DNA from: Phreatobacter stygius
GTDB lineage: Bacteria; Pseudomonadota; Alphaproteobacteria; Rhizobiales; Phreatobacteraceae
NCBI RefSeq assembly: GCF_005144885.1
Contig: NZ_CP039690.1
Span: 7,118,873 to 7,182,872 of the forward strand
Length of the DNA stretch: 64,000 bases
Reading direction: 5' to 3'
The notes beneath the pieces are model-generated. The model was given only the letters and a program-made list of their open reading frames with translations, had not been told where the DNA came from and made no database searches. Positions 8,221-16,359 of this stretch are shown here, piece after piece (the first letter of the stretch is position 1; every line of letters starts with the position of its first letter). A program made the translations under genes and the position numbers.

Positions 8221-9309
8221 ATGGCCATCGTCGATGCCGGCCGCCTTGTGGCGCTGGTCACCGCAATTTTCGAGGCTGCCGGCTGCGCGCCGGATGAGGC
8301 CGGCCGCATTGGCCGCTACCTGACCGAGGCCAATCTCGCCGGCCATGACAGCCACGGCGTGGCGCGCGTGCAGCGTTATGTCGACTGGCTGAACGAGGGC
8401 AAGGTCGAGGCCGGCAAGACCGTCTCGACCATTGTCGACACGCCCTCGCTCGCGGTCCTCGACGGCCATTACGGCTTTGGCCAGACGGTCGGCCCGCAGG
8501 CGGTCCGGATCGGCATCGACAAGGCCAAGAGCCAGGGTCTCGCGGCGGTCGCCTTGCGCCACGCCGGCCATCTCGGCCGGATCGGCGATTTCGCCGAAAT
8601 GGCCGCGGCCGAAGGACTGGTCTCGATCCATTTCGTCAATGTCGTCGGCTCGATCCTGGTCGCGCCCTATGGCGGCGTCGACCGGCGCATCTCCACCGCG
8701 CCCTATTGCATTGGCGTGCCGCGGCCGGGCCAGGCGCCGCTGCTCTTGGATTTCGCCACCTCGCTGGTGGCCGAGGGCAAGGTGCTCGTCGCCTCGATGG
8801 GCGGCAAGCCGGTGCCGCCGGACGCGCTGATCTCGCCTGACGGCGCCAAGAGCGGCGACCCGGCGGTGCTCTACGGGGCCTATCCGGCAGGTCCCGGCAC
8901 GCGCGACCCGATGCGCGGCCCCGGCGCCATCAGGGCCTTTGGCGAGCACAAGGGCTCCGGCCTCGCCTTCATGTGCGAGATCCTCGGCGGCGCGCTGACC
9001 GGCGCCGGCACCACCGGCCCCGACAAGCGTTTCTGCAACGGCATGATGTCGATCTATATCGACCCGAAAGTGGTCGATCCCGACGGCTTCTTCCCCGGCG
9101 AATGCGCCGAATACGTCGCCTATTACAAGAGCGCCAAGCCGATCGAGGCCGGTGGCGAGGTGCTGGTGCCGGGCGAGGCCGAGATGCGCGCCAAGGCGAA
9201 GAAGCTGAAGGACGGCGTGCCGCTGTCGGACGGCACCTGGGATTCGATCGTCGCCACCGCGCGCAAGCTCGGGGTCCCGGAGGCAGTGACGACGGCGGCG
9301 CTGCGGTGA
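8221..9309 (+). CDS. malate/L-lactate dehydrogenase family (Ldh/YbiC-type) oxidoreductase
   Basis: A 362-residue NAD(P)-dependent 2-hydroxyacid dehydrogenase of the family that holds archaeal malate dehydrogenase, ureidoglycolate dehydrogenase and YbiC. The diagnostic substrate motif is AGHDSHGVARVQRY near residue 42, with the catalytic His; further motifs are LRHAGHLGRIGDFAEMA and the glycine-rich GEHKGSGLAFMCEILGGALT. GGAGGG stands five bases before the ATG at 8221, which makes this start better than the in-frame ATG at 8191. The gene is isolated between a MITE and a repeat region, so its substrate (malate, lactate, sulfolactate, ureidoglycolate) is open. Confidence 0.87.
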   Translation: MAIVDAGRLVALVTAIFEAAGCAPDEAGRIGRYLTEANLAGHDSHGVARVQRYVDWLNEGKVEAGKTVSTIVDTPSLAVLDGHYGFGQTVGPQAVRIGIDKAKSQGLAAVALRHAGHLGRIGDFAEMAAAEGLVSIHFVNVVGSILVAPYGGVDRRISTAPYCIGVPRPGQAPLLLDFATSLVAEGKVLVASMGGKPVPPDALISPDGAKSGDPAVLYGAYPAGPGTRDPMRGPGAIRAFGEHKGSGLAFMCEILGGALTGAGTTGPDKRFCNGMMSIYIDPKVVDPDGFFPGECAEYVAYYKSAKPIEAGGEVLVPGEAEMRAKAKKLKDGVPLSDGTWDSIVATARKLGVPEAVTTAALR

Positions 9310-9311
9310 AT

Positions 9312-9597
9312 GGGCGAGCGGCGAGTGGGGATGAAGCGGCCACCGCAGCGCGCAAACCCTCGCCCGCTGGCGAGAGAGGGTGCCCCGGCAAAAGCGAGCT
9401 TTTGCCTGAGCGGAGCCGGCGGGTGAGGGCTTGAACAGGCGCCCCGGCCATCATTTCGACCCGGAATGCACCTCTTGCATTGACCCAACCACCCTCACCC
9501 GGCCGCTCCGCGGCCACCTTCTCCCGCGAAGGCGAGGGCGAGGGCTCATGCGCGGCGCTCGCTGCCCCCACTCGCTACTCGCCACTCGCCGCTCGCC
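9312..9597. repeat. intergenic paired-repeat element, copy A
   Basis: This gap is filled by a roughly 280-bp element whose two ends are inverted copies of a motif with hairpins of the form CCCTCxCCCG...GAGAGGGTG followed by CGGGTGAGGG. The segment 9449-9547 closely matches 21212-21310. The right end has degenerate 7-base units related to CACTCGC. It separates the dehydrogenase from the convergent crotonase gene. No gene is visible here. Confidence 0.7.
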
Positions 9598-10401
9598 TCA
9601 AATACTGCCGAAATCGCCGCCGCGGCCCTTGCCGGCGGCGAAACGGCCGGCGCCGGCGACACCTTCGGCCGCGACCATCGGCGCCGAGCCGCGCCATTCG
9701 TTGCGCAGGGCCGCGGTGACCGGCAGGTCCCATTGGGCATAGGCCGAGGCGCGGTCGGCGCGCATGCAGCCCTGCGGGAAGCGGGCGATGTCATGCGCCA
9801 GGGCTTGCGCCGCTTCACGCGCGGTGCCCTTCGGCACGACACGGTCGGCGAGCCCGATGCGCAGCGCCTCCTCCGCCGCCACCTTGCGGCCGGTGAGGAT
9901 CAGGTCGAGCGCCCTGCCCTGGCCGACGAGGCGCGGCAGCCTGACCGTGCCGCCGTCGATCAGCGGCACGCCCCAGCGCCGGCAATAGACGCCCATATAG
10001 GCGTCCTCCTCCATGACCCGGAGATCGCACCAGAGCGCGATCTCCATGCCACCGGCGACCGCCGGACCGGCGATCGCGGCGATCACCGGCTTCGACAGCA
10101 TCAGCCGTGTCGGCCCCATCGGGCCACGCGGCCAGTTGTCGTCGCCGTCGGGAATGTCGAGCGGCCCGCCAAAGGCGGCGGTATCGGGCGCGCTCGCCGC
10201 ATGTTTCAGGTCGAAGCCGGCGCAGAAGGCGCCGCCCGCGCCCCACAGCACGCCGACGCTAGCCTCGGGATCGGCGTCGAAAGCGACGAGCGCGGCGCAC
10301 AGCGCCGCCGCCCCTTCCGGGTTCATGGCATTGCGCGCCGCCGCGCGGGTCCGGATGAAGGTGGTGACCGGGCCGTCGCGCTCGATGATCAGGTCCGACA
10401 T
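9598..10401 (-). CDS. enoyl-CoA hydratase/isomerase (crotonase) family protein
   Basis: A 267-residue crotonase-fold protein. The two oxyanion-hole regions are recognisable: the first in the GAGGAFCAGFDLKHAA segment near residue 55-70 and the second in AIAGPAVAGGMEIALWCDLR near residue 110. The catalytic position that follows reads CRRWGVPLIDGGTVRLP, the pattern of typical hydratases. It would act on an acyl-CoA in the cytoplasm. It lies 11 bases downstream of a PaaI-type thioesterase, so the pair are probably an operon for an acyl-CoA route. The precise substrate is not readable. Confidence 0.87.
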   Translation of the reverse strand: MSDLIIERDGPVTTFIRTRAAARNAMNPEGAAALCAALVAFDADPEASVGVLWGAGGAFCAGFDLKHAASAPDTAAFGGPLDIPDGDDNWPRGPMGPTRLMLSKPVIAAIAGPAVAGGMEIALWCDLRVMEEDAYMGVYCRRWGVPLIDGGTVRLPRLVGQGRALDLILTGRKVAAEEALRIGLADRVVPKGTAREAAQALAHDIARFPQGCMRADRASAYAQWDLPVTAALRNEWRGSAPMVAAEGVAGAGRFAAGKGRGGDFGSI

Positions 10402-10412
10402 GGCTTATCCCC

Positions 10413-10877
10413 TCAATCGACGATTCCCGGCGTATCCATCACCATCATGGTGGCGGTCATCATGGCGATCAGCTTGCGCGTGCCGCCGGTCTCGGCGAAG
10501 CACTCGCCGAGCGTCACCATCAGCTTGTTGCCGGGACGCACGACCCGGCCGGCCGCGATGAAGCGTTCGCCCTTGCCCGGCGACATCAGGTTGATCTTGA
10601 ATTCGGTGGTCAGCACGCCGGCGCCTCTGGGCATCAAGGTCATGGCGGCGAAACCGCAGGCCGTGTCGACGATGGCCGAAATGGCGCCGGCATGGACGAA
10701 GCCGTGCTGCTGCAGGATATGCGGAGCGAACGGCATGGCGATCTCGACATAACCGGGTTCGACCAGCACGATCTCGGCACCGAGCGTGGCCATCAGCGGC
10801 TGGCGGGTGAAGCCGGAGCGGCCGCGCTCCTCGAAATCCGGGTCTTTGGGTGGAAACCGGGGATGATCAGCAGCCAT
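10413..10877 (-). CDS. PaaI/4HBT family thioesterase
   Basis: A 154-residue hot-dog-fold protein of the PaaI type. The signature is HGFVHAGAISAIVDTACGFA, in which His-Gly starts the substrate loop and the Asp is the catalytic acid; TEFKINLMSPGKGERFIAAG forms the second strand block. It would hydrolyse acyl-CoA thioesters in the cytoplasm. I placed the start at the ATG at 10877, preceded by GGAAGGAA; the open frame extends further upstream into non-coding sequence. It is followed at once by the crotonase gene. Confidence 0.85.
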   Translation of the reverse strand: MAADHPRFPPKDPDFEERGRSGFTRQPLMATLGAEIVLVEPGYVEIAMPFAPHILQQHGFVHAGAISAIVDTACGFAAMTLMPRGAGVLTTEFKINLMSPGKGERFIAAGRVVRPGNKLMVTLGECFAETGGTRKLIAMMTATMMVMDTPGIVD

Positions 10878-10962
10878 GCGACTTTCCTTCCTTGCAATCG
10901 GTTGGGATGTTCGCAAACTTGATTCCCTTCGGGCAACCCGTCCGGACGAATGAGGGCTCTCA

Positions 10963-11331
10963 TTGTTCTTCTGGTACATGCCCCGCTTCACCGACAGCGC
11001 CATGCGCGCTGCCTCGCTCTCCGCCTCCACCGCGATCGCAGCCGGTGTCACCATCGCTCACCGCATGGCGATGATGGCAACGCCTTCAGGTTTTGATGCC
11101 GCCAGCCAGCACGAGGCCATGCGCATGGTCGCCGAAAAGGTCGATGCGGCGACCGAGGGCTCGTTCGACGCGGTTGTCGAAACCGGCCGGTTCATGATGC
11201 GCTCGGCCTTCGGCCAGGTGTCGCCCGACGATGTCGCCCATGGCCTGATGGCGATCGGGGTTGCCGCTGCGAGGCCCGCCGCCCGCACGGCCAAAGCCAA
11301 TGCCAGGCGGCTGACGCACAAGCCGCGCTGA
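10963..11331 (+). CDS. hypothetical Ala/Met-rich helical protein
   Basis: A protein of up to 122 residues (TTG start at 10963, with GAGGG ten bases upstream) or 117 residues (ATG at 10978, no clear ribosome binding site). It is helical and amphipathic, Ala- and Met-rich, with acidic spacing (QHEAMRMVAEKVDAATEG) and a basic C-terminus. The composition recalls phasin-type granule surface proteins, but I cannot show a phasin signature. The opposite-strand frames over this region are less protein-like. It sits alone between the thioesterase and the TRAP transporter and points against both. Confidence 0.5.
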   Translation: MFFWYMPRFTDSAMRAASLSASTAIAAGVTIAHRMAMMATPSGFDAASQHEAMRMVAEKVDAATEGSFDAVVETGRFMMRSAFGQVSPDDVAHGLMAIGVAAARPAARTAKANARRLTHKPR

Positions 11332-11425
11332 AACGGCCGGAGCCGGCGGCACCGATCAGGTCAAAAGACCCGATCGCGCAACGAGATGGCGAGGGTCCCT
11401 GACTCACTCCGTGAGCAGCCTCGGC

Positions 11426-12745
11426 TCAAGTCAGCCAGTTGACCAGCCAGAGCGCCAGCGCCGGGAAGGCCACGACCAGGCCGAGCCTGATCACGTCGGC
11501 CGCCACGAAAGGCAGCACGCCGCGATAGGTCGAGATGATCGGCACGTCCTTGGCGATCGCCGAGATGACGAAGACGTTGAGGCCGATCGGCGGCGCGGTC
11601 AGCCCGATTCCGACCACCATCAGCACCAGGATGCCGAACCAGATGGCGACGTCGTCCGCGGGCATGCCGAGATCGAGCGCCACCACGATCGGAAAGAAGA
11701 TCGGCAGCGTCAGCAGGATCATGGCGAGTTCGTCCATCACCCCGCCGAGGATGACGTAGAAGATCAGCAGCACGACGATCACCCCATAGGGCGGCAGGCC
11801 CGACTGGGTGACCACCTGGGCGGCGAGCTCGGGCAATTGCGACAGTGCCAGGAAGGCGTTGAACACCTCGGCACCGAGCAGGATCATGAAGATCATCGCC
11901 GAGGTCTCGGCGGTCTGGATGACCGACAGCTTGATCTCGTGCCAGCCGAGCGTGCGCTGCAGCAGGCCAACCACCAGCATGGCGATGCAGCCGACGGATG
12001 CCCCCTCGGTCGGCGTGAAGATGCCGCCATAGATGCCGCCGACCACGGTGACGGCGATCAGCATGACCGGCCAGACGCCGACCACCACCTTGAGCCGGTC
12101 GGCCCAGCCGACCCGTTCCAGCGCCGGTCCCGCTTCCGGGCGCAGCCTGACCATGATGGCGATGACCACGCAGTAGAAAAACGCCGCCAGCAGGCCGGGA
12201 ATCAGCGCCGCCATGAACAGCTTGGCGATGTTCTGCTCGGTGGTGATCGCATAGACGACCAGGATGACCGAGGGCGGAATCAGGATGCCGAGCGTGCCGC
12301 CGACCGCGATCATGCCGGTGGCGAAGCCCGGATCGTAATTGTAGCGGCGGAATTCCGGCAGGGTCGCCCGACCGAAGGTCGCGGTGGTCGCCACCGACGA
12401 GCCGCAGATCGCGCCGAAGCCGGTGCAGGCGCCGATCAGGGCCATGCCGAGCCCGCCGCGCAAATGGCCGAGAAAAGCTGCCGCGGCCCGGAACAGCGCG
12501 GTCGACAGGCCGGATTTCTCGGCCAGCGCGCCCATCAGGATGAACAGCGGAATGACCGAAAGCGTGTAGTTGGCGAACAGGTGATAAGGCGTCGTCTTCA
12601 TATAGTTGAGGAAGATCGCCAGGCTGGTGAAATGGACATAACCGAACGAGCCGACGGTCAGCATGGCAAGCCCGATGGGCATGCGCAGGCCGAGCAGGAC
12701 CAGCATTCCGGCAAAGCCGAGGATTGCGACGGCCGCTCCGCTCAT
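11426..12745 (-). CDS. dctM: TRAP transporter large permease
   Basis: A 439-residue integral membrane protein of the DctM family, with about 12 membrane helices and recurring family motifs (GACTGFGAICGSSVATTATF near residue 120, GTLGILIPPSVILVVYAI near residue 170, PTEGASVGCIAMLVVG). It is the channel-forming subunit of a tripartite ATP-independent periplasmic transporter and uses an ion gradient to import organic acids. Its start overlaps the end of the small permease gene by four bases, so the two are translationally coupled. The length is normal for the family. Confidence 0.93.
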   Translation of the reverse strand: MSGAAVAILGFAGMLVLLGLRMPIGLAMLTVGSFGYVHFTSLAIFLNYMKTTPYHLFANYTLSVIPLFILMGALAEKSGLSTALFRAAAAFLGHLRGGLGMALIGACTGFGAICGSSVATTATFGRATLPEFRRYNYDPGFATGMIAVGGTLGILIPPSVILVVYAITTEQNIAKLFMAALIPGLLAAFFYCVVIAIMVRLRPEAGPALERVGWADRLKVVVGVWPVMLIAVTVVGGIYGGIFTPTEGASVGCIAMLVVGLLQRTLGWHEIKLSVIQTAETSAMIFMILLGAEVFNAFLALSQLPELAAQVVTQSGLPPYGVIVVLLIFYVILGGVMDELAMILLTLPIFFPIVVALDLGMPADDVAIWFGILVLMVVGIGLTAPPIGLNVFVISAIAKDVPIISTYRGVLPFVAADVIRLGLVVAFPALALWLVNWLT

Positions 12746-13254
12746 TTGGCACCTCGGCGCAGCCGGTTGGCTGTCGCCAGCGTCACGATGAACAGGAAGG
12801 CGGCCATGGCCGCGGTCACGGCAATCGCCCAGCCGATCGGGATCGCCAGCACCATCGAACTGGTGCGCGAGGAAATCGCGTCATAGGCGCCGAGGCCGAG
12901 ACGCCAGGCGATCAGCAGCGCGAAACCGGCATAGACGAGGTCCCAGAGGACATCCAGGCCGCGGTTGAAGCGGGCCGGCGCCTTCAGGGTGAAGGTATCG
13001 ACGAAGACGTTGCCGCGGCCCCATTGGCAAAGCGGCAGGAAGGCGAAGACCGCCACCGCGGTGGCGATCTGCACCATCTCGAAGTCGCCGTTGATGCCGG
13101 TCCTGAACAGCCATCGGGACAGGACCGACAAGGTCACCATGGCGGCGGTGACCAGCATCACCGCGCCGCCGAAAACCGCCAGCGCGCGGGCCGCGCGGCC
13201 GATCGGATCGCGCGGCGGTTCATCGCCCCGCGCCCTGTCCAGGTCGTGCACCAT
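12742..13254 (-). CDS. dctQ: TRAP transporter small permease
   Basis: A 170-residue membrane protein of the DctQ family with four membrane helices (about 20-40, 60-80, 100-120, 135-155). The family pattern WGRGNVFVDTFTLKAP follows the second helix. It pairs with DctM in the inner membrane and helps dock the binding protein. It starts six bases after the binding-protein gene and overlaps dctM by four bases, which gives the order dctP-dctQ-dctM. Confidence 0.9.
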   Translation of the reverse strand: MVHDLDRARGDEPPRDPIGRAARALAVFGGAVMLVTAAMVTLSVLSRWLFRTGINGDFEMVQIATAVAVFAFLPLCQWGRGNVFVDTFTLKAPARFNRGLDVLWDLVYAGFALLIAWRLGLGAYDAISSRTSSMVLAIPIGWAIAVTAAMAAFLFIVTLATANRLRRGAK

Positions 13255-13260
13255 CGAGGC

Positions 13261-14313
13261 TCAGGCCATCATATGTTTGGCGACCGCGGCGCGCACATCG
13301 TCGACCACCTTCTGGCCGTCGATATTGCGCTCCTTGGCGGCCTTCAGCCAGGCCTCCTCGACCGGCTTGGTCGCGGCGCGCCATTTGGCGGCCTCGTCAT
13401 CGGCCAGCATGGTGATGGTGTTGCGCGACCGCCCCTTGACCATTTCGGCCACCGCGCGCCCACGCTCGTCCCACATCTCGCCGGCCATGATCGCCGCCGG
13501 CATGCCCGAATTGGCGTCGATGACCGTCTTCAGGTCGGCCGGCAAACCCTCGTATTTCGGCTTGTTCATCGCCAGGATGAAGGTTGCCGTATAGAGCGTC
13601 GGCGAGCCCGGGATTTCGGTGTGGTAGCGGACCAGCTCGTGCAGGCGCAGCGACGGCACGACCTCCCAGGGCACCACGGCGCCGTCGATGACGCCTTGCG
13701 ACAAGGCTTCGGGCACCTGCGGGATCGGCATGCCGATGGCGGTCGCGCCGAGCGCGCGCAGGGCTTCGCCGGCCTGGCGGGTCGGGAAGCGCAGCTTGAG
13801 GCCGGCGAGATCGGCAAGCGTCCTGACCTGCTTGCTGGAATGGATCAGTCCGTGGTCATGCGCCCACAGGCAGAGCGGCTGAACCTCCGAGAACTCCTTG
13901 ATGAAATGGGTCGGCGCGAGTTCCGCCAGCGCCTTCGAATTGGTCACCGCCCGCTTGCCGGCAATGAACGGCAGTTCGATCGCCTCGATCGACGGGAAGC
14001 GCCCGGGCGTATTGCCCGGCAAGGTCCAGATGATGTCGGCGACACCGTCGCGGGCCTGATCGTAGAGCTGCGGCGGCGCGCCACCGAGCTGCATGGCCGG
14101 AAAGATGTCGATCTTGATGCGGCCGCCGGATTCGGCCTCCACCTTGCGCGACCACGGCACCAGGAAGCGCTGATGGGCGTTCGAGGCCGGCGGCAGGAAG
14201 TGGTGCATGCGCAAGGTCACCTGCGGGGTCTGGCCCCAGGCGGTGCGCATCACGGCCGGCGTTGCGACAGTGCTGCCGGCAAGGGCCAGCAGGTGGCGGC
14301 GAGACAGGGTCAT
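13261..14313 (-). CDS. dctP: TRAP transporter substrate-binding protein
   Basis: A 350-residue periplasmic binding protein of the DctP/TakP family. A twin-arginine-like signal (TLSRRHLLALAG) and hydrophobic segment end near residue 26, so export could be by Tat. The mature protein begins with TLRMHHFLPPASNAHQRF, typical of the branch that binds carboxylates such as 2-oxoacids; the conserved Arg in LKLRFPTRQAGEALRALGA would contact the substrate carboxylate. Ligand not readable. It is the first gene of the dctPQM operon; a 233-base divergent promoter region separates it from the hydrolase at 14547. Confidence 0.9.
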   Translation of the reverse strand: MTLSRRHLLALAGSTVATPAVMRTAWGQTPQVTLRMHHFLPPASNAHQRFLVPWSRKVEAESGGRIKIDIFPAMQLGGAPPQLYDQARDGVADIIWTLPGNTPGRFPSIEAIELPFIAGKRAVTNSKALAELAPTHFIKEFSEVQPLCLWAHDHGLIHSSKQVRTLADLAGLKLRFPTRQAGEALRALGATAIGMPIPQVPEALSQGVIDGAVVPWEVVPSLRLHELVRYHTEIPGSPTLYTATFILAMNKPKYEGLPADLKTVIDANSGMPAAIMAGEMWDERGRAVAEMVKGRSRNTITMLADDEAAKWRAATKPVEEAWLKAAKERNIDGQKVVDDVRAAVAKHMMA

Positions 14314-14546
14314 TGTCCAGGATCCTCGTCAGACGTTCCTCGATGCCGGCTCTTGGGCGCCGGGAGCGCTTCCACTGCGCTTCTTTCGCATGCTGGACCG
14401 ACGATAGAGATGTTCAGCCCCGCACGACAAGGCCGAATGGTTGAAAATGAGACCAATTTTCACGATCGGCCGGCGCGATCGTCCATGGACAGGGCGAAAT
14501 CCGCCGCCTAGCATCGTGCAGATACACGACAACATGAGACGAGCGC

Positions 14547-15401
14547 ATGTCCGGGACGTCGGTCGAGACCATCGAAATCGCAGCGCGCGACGGCCTGCGC
14601 CTGGCCGCGACCATCTTCGAGCCGGCCGGCACGGCGCGCTCCACCGTCATCCTGCAGGCCGCCACCGCCGTGCCGCGCGGCTTTTATGCCGCCTTCGCCG
14701 ATCACCTGGCCGGGCTCGGCCGACGCGTCGTCACCTTCGACTATCGCGGCATCGGCGGCTCGCGCCCGGCAAGTTTGCGGGGTTTCCCGGCCACCATGCT
14801 CGACTGGGCCGACCAGGACGCACGCGCCGTCGCCGATCATGCCGCGGCGGCCTGGCCGAACCAGCCACTCGGCATTGTCGGCCATAGTTTCGGCGGCCAG
14901 GCCTTTGGCCTCGCGCCGCATCCACGCGTCACCCATGTCGTCGGCATCGCCGCGCAGATCGGCGACATGCGGCTGTTCGATTCGAGAGTCGCGGGCCGGA
15001 TCCGCTTCCTGTCACGCTATCTGGCACCGGTGCTGATTCCCTTTGCCGGCTATTTCCCGGCCGGATGGTTCGGCATGGGCGAAAACATGCCCGGCGGCGT
15101 GTTCCGGCAATGGACCCGCTGGTGCCTGACGCCGGACTATTTCTTCGGCGACCCGCAAGTCGGCGCGGCCGAGCGTTTCGCCGCGGTCACGGCGCGTGTC
15201 CACCTGATCGGTTTCGACGACGATCCGTTCGGGCCGGCGGCGGCCATCGAGGGTCTCGCCAAGGGCTTCCCGGCCGGCCTGGCGACCACCGAGTTCATCG
15301 CGGCGAAGACCGCGCCGGGCGGCAAGATCGGCCATTTCGGCTTTTTCCGGACATCGACAGGACGACCATTCTGGGACCAGGTCGACGCGCGGCTGGGATA
15401 G
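14547..15401 (+). CDS. alpha/beta hydrolase (serine aminopeptidase S33-like)
   Basis: A 284-residue alpha/beta-hydrolase-fold protein. The motif VTFDYRGIGGSRPA and the nucleophile elbow IVGHSFGGQAFGL (Ser near residue 116) are clear. The likely catalytic His is in KIGHFGFFR near the C-terminus. It matches the group of short hydrolases annotated as predicted alpha/beta hydrolases with an S33-like core. It is divergent from dctP, so both may share one control region, but no functional link is evident. Confidence 0.8.
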   Translation: MSGTSVETIEIAARDGLRLAATIFEPAGTARSTVILQAATAVPRGFYAAFADHLAGLGRRVVTFDYRGIGGSRPASLRGFPATMLDWADQDARAVADHAAAAWPNQPLGIVGHSFGGQAFGLAPHPRVTHVVGIAAQIGDMRLFDSRVAGRIRFLSRYLAPVLIPFAGYFPAGWFGMGENMPGGVFRQWTRWCLTPDYFFGDPQVGAAERFAAVTARVHLIGFDDDPFGPAAAIEGLAKGFPAGLATTEFIAAKTAPGGKIGHFGFFRTSTGRPFWDQVDARLG

Positions 15402-15461
15402 AGAGCGATGGTTCAGACACAGACGTCCCGTGCTTTGCACAATGCCGCGCCGTTCTGCAAT

Positions 15462-15842
15462 CTAAGCCACCGCCACGGCCTCGATCTCGATCAGCCAGGC
15501 CTCGTCGAAAATGCCTGTGATGACCACCGTCGAGGCGATCAGGTGATCGCCCAGCACCTCCTGGCGGATCTCACGGTTTTCCAATCCGAAGCGGCGGTCG
15601 GCGAGGTAGATCGTCACCTTGACGAGATTGGCGACCGTCATGTCCGCGGCGGCGAGCTGTGCCAGCACGTTGCGCCAGGTGAGCCGGCACTGGGCCGCAA
15701 AGCCCGCGGGCGCGTGGCCCTTCGCGTCGACCGGAATCTGGCCGCTGACATAGAGCGTCCTGGCGACCCCGGTCACCTCGACGGCGCGGGCATAACCGAT
15801 GGCGGGCGGCGCGTCGGCGGCACTGATCGGGCGTCGTTGCAT
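15462..15842 (-). CDS. RidA-like (YjgF family) protein, copy 2
   Basis: A 126-residue RidA/YjgF-fold protein, about 80 percent identical by hand alignment to the gene immediately upstream. The fold is clear from LYVSGQIPVDAKG, AQCRLTWRNVLAQLAAA and VKVTIYLADRRF. In authentic RidA the C-terminal pattern PARSxxxV places an active-site Arg that activates 2-imino acids; here the matching residues read IAST, so the Arg is missing. The last residues (EIEAVAVA) are normal. It is therefore unlikely to be a classic imine deaminase. It lies 123 bases after copy 1, on the same strand. Confidence 0.85.
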   Translation of the reverse strand: MQRRPISAADAPPAIGYARAVEVTGVARTLYVSGQIPVDAKGHAPAGFAAQCRLTWRNVLAQLAAADMTVANLVKVTIYLADRRFGLENREIRQEVLGDHLIASTVVITGIFDEAWLIEIEAVAVA

Positions 15843-15965
15843 GGTCGGCCTCGCAAGATGGTATGGGCGGCCGGATCATCGTTCGCCGTGCCCGCCGGCC
15901 GATGCCATAGGCCGTCAAGGCTTTCGAAACGAGGCCCGGTTCTTGGAGATCGGCCCCGCCCCGTC

Positions 15966-16349
15966 TCACGCCACCGCGACGGCCTCGATCTCGATGAACC
16001 AGGCTTCGTCGAAAATGCCGGTGATGATCACCGTCAGCGCCGGCTGGTGATCGCCCAGCACCTCCTGGCGGATCTGGCGGTTTTCCAGCGCGAAGCGGCG
16101 CTCCGCCAGAAAGATCGTCACCTTGGCGAGATTGGTGACGCTCATGTCGGCGGCGGCGAGCTGGGCCAGCACATTGCGCCAGGCGAGCCGGCATTGCGCG
16201 GCGAAACCCTTCGGGCATTCGCCCTTGGCGTCGACCGGGATCTGGCCGCTGACATAGACCGTCCGGGTCGCTGCCGTCACCTCGACCGCCTGGGCGTAAC
16301 CGCCAATGGCGCAAGGGGTATCGTCCGCACTGATCACGCGTCGTTGCAT
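15966..16349 (-). CDS. RidA-like (YjgF family) protein, copy 1
   Basis: A 127-residue RidA/YjgF-fold protein with the same features as its tandem copy at 15462-15842 (VYVSGQIPVDAKG, AQCRLAWRNVLAQLAAA). The usual active-site Arg is replaced: the expected PARS reads PALT. I placed the start at the ATG at 16349, which aligns with the start of the copy; an in-frame extension to 16406 is less likely. It begins 10 bases after the altronate-dehydratase-like gene, so the three form one transcription unit. Proximity suggests a role in hydroxy- or keto-acid metabolism, but this is inference. Confidence 0.85.
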   Translation of the reverse strand: MQRRVISADDTPCAIGGYAQAVEVTAATRTVYVSGQIPVDAKGECPKGFAAQCRLAWRNVLAQLAAADMSVTNLAKVTIFLAERRFALENRQIRQEVLGDHQPALTVIITGIFDEAWFIEIEAVAVA

Positions 16350-16359
16350 CGCATCGGCC

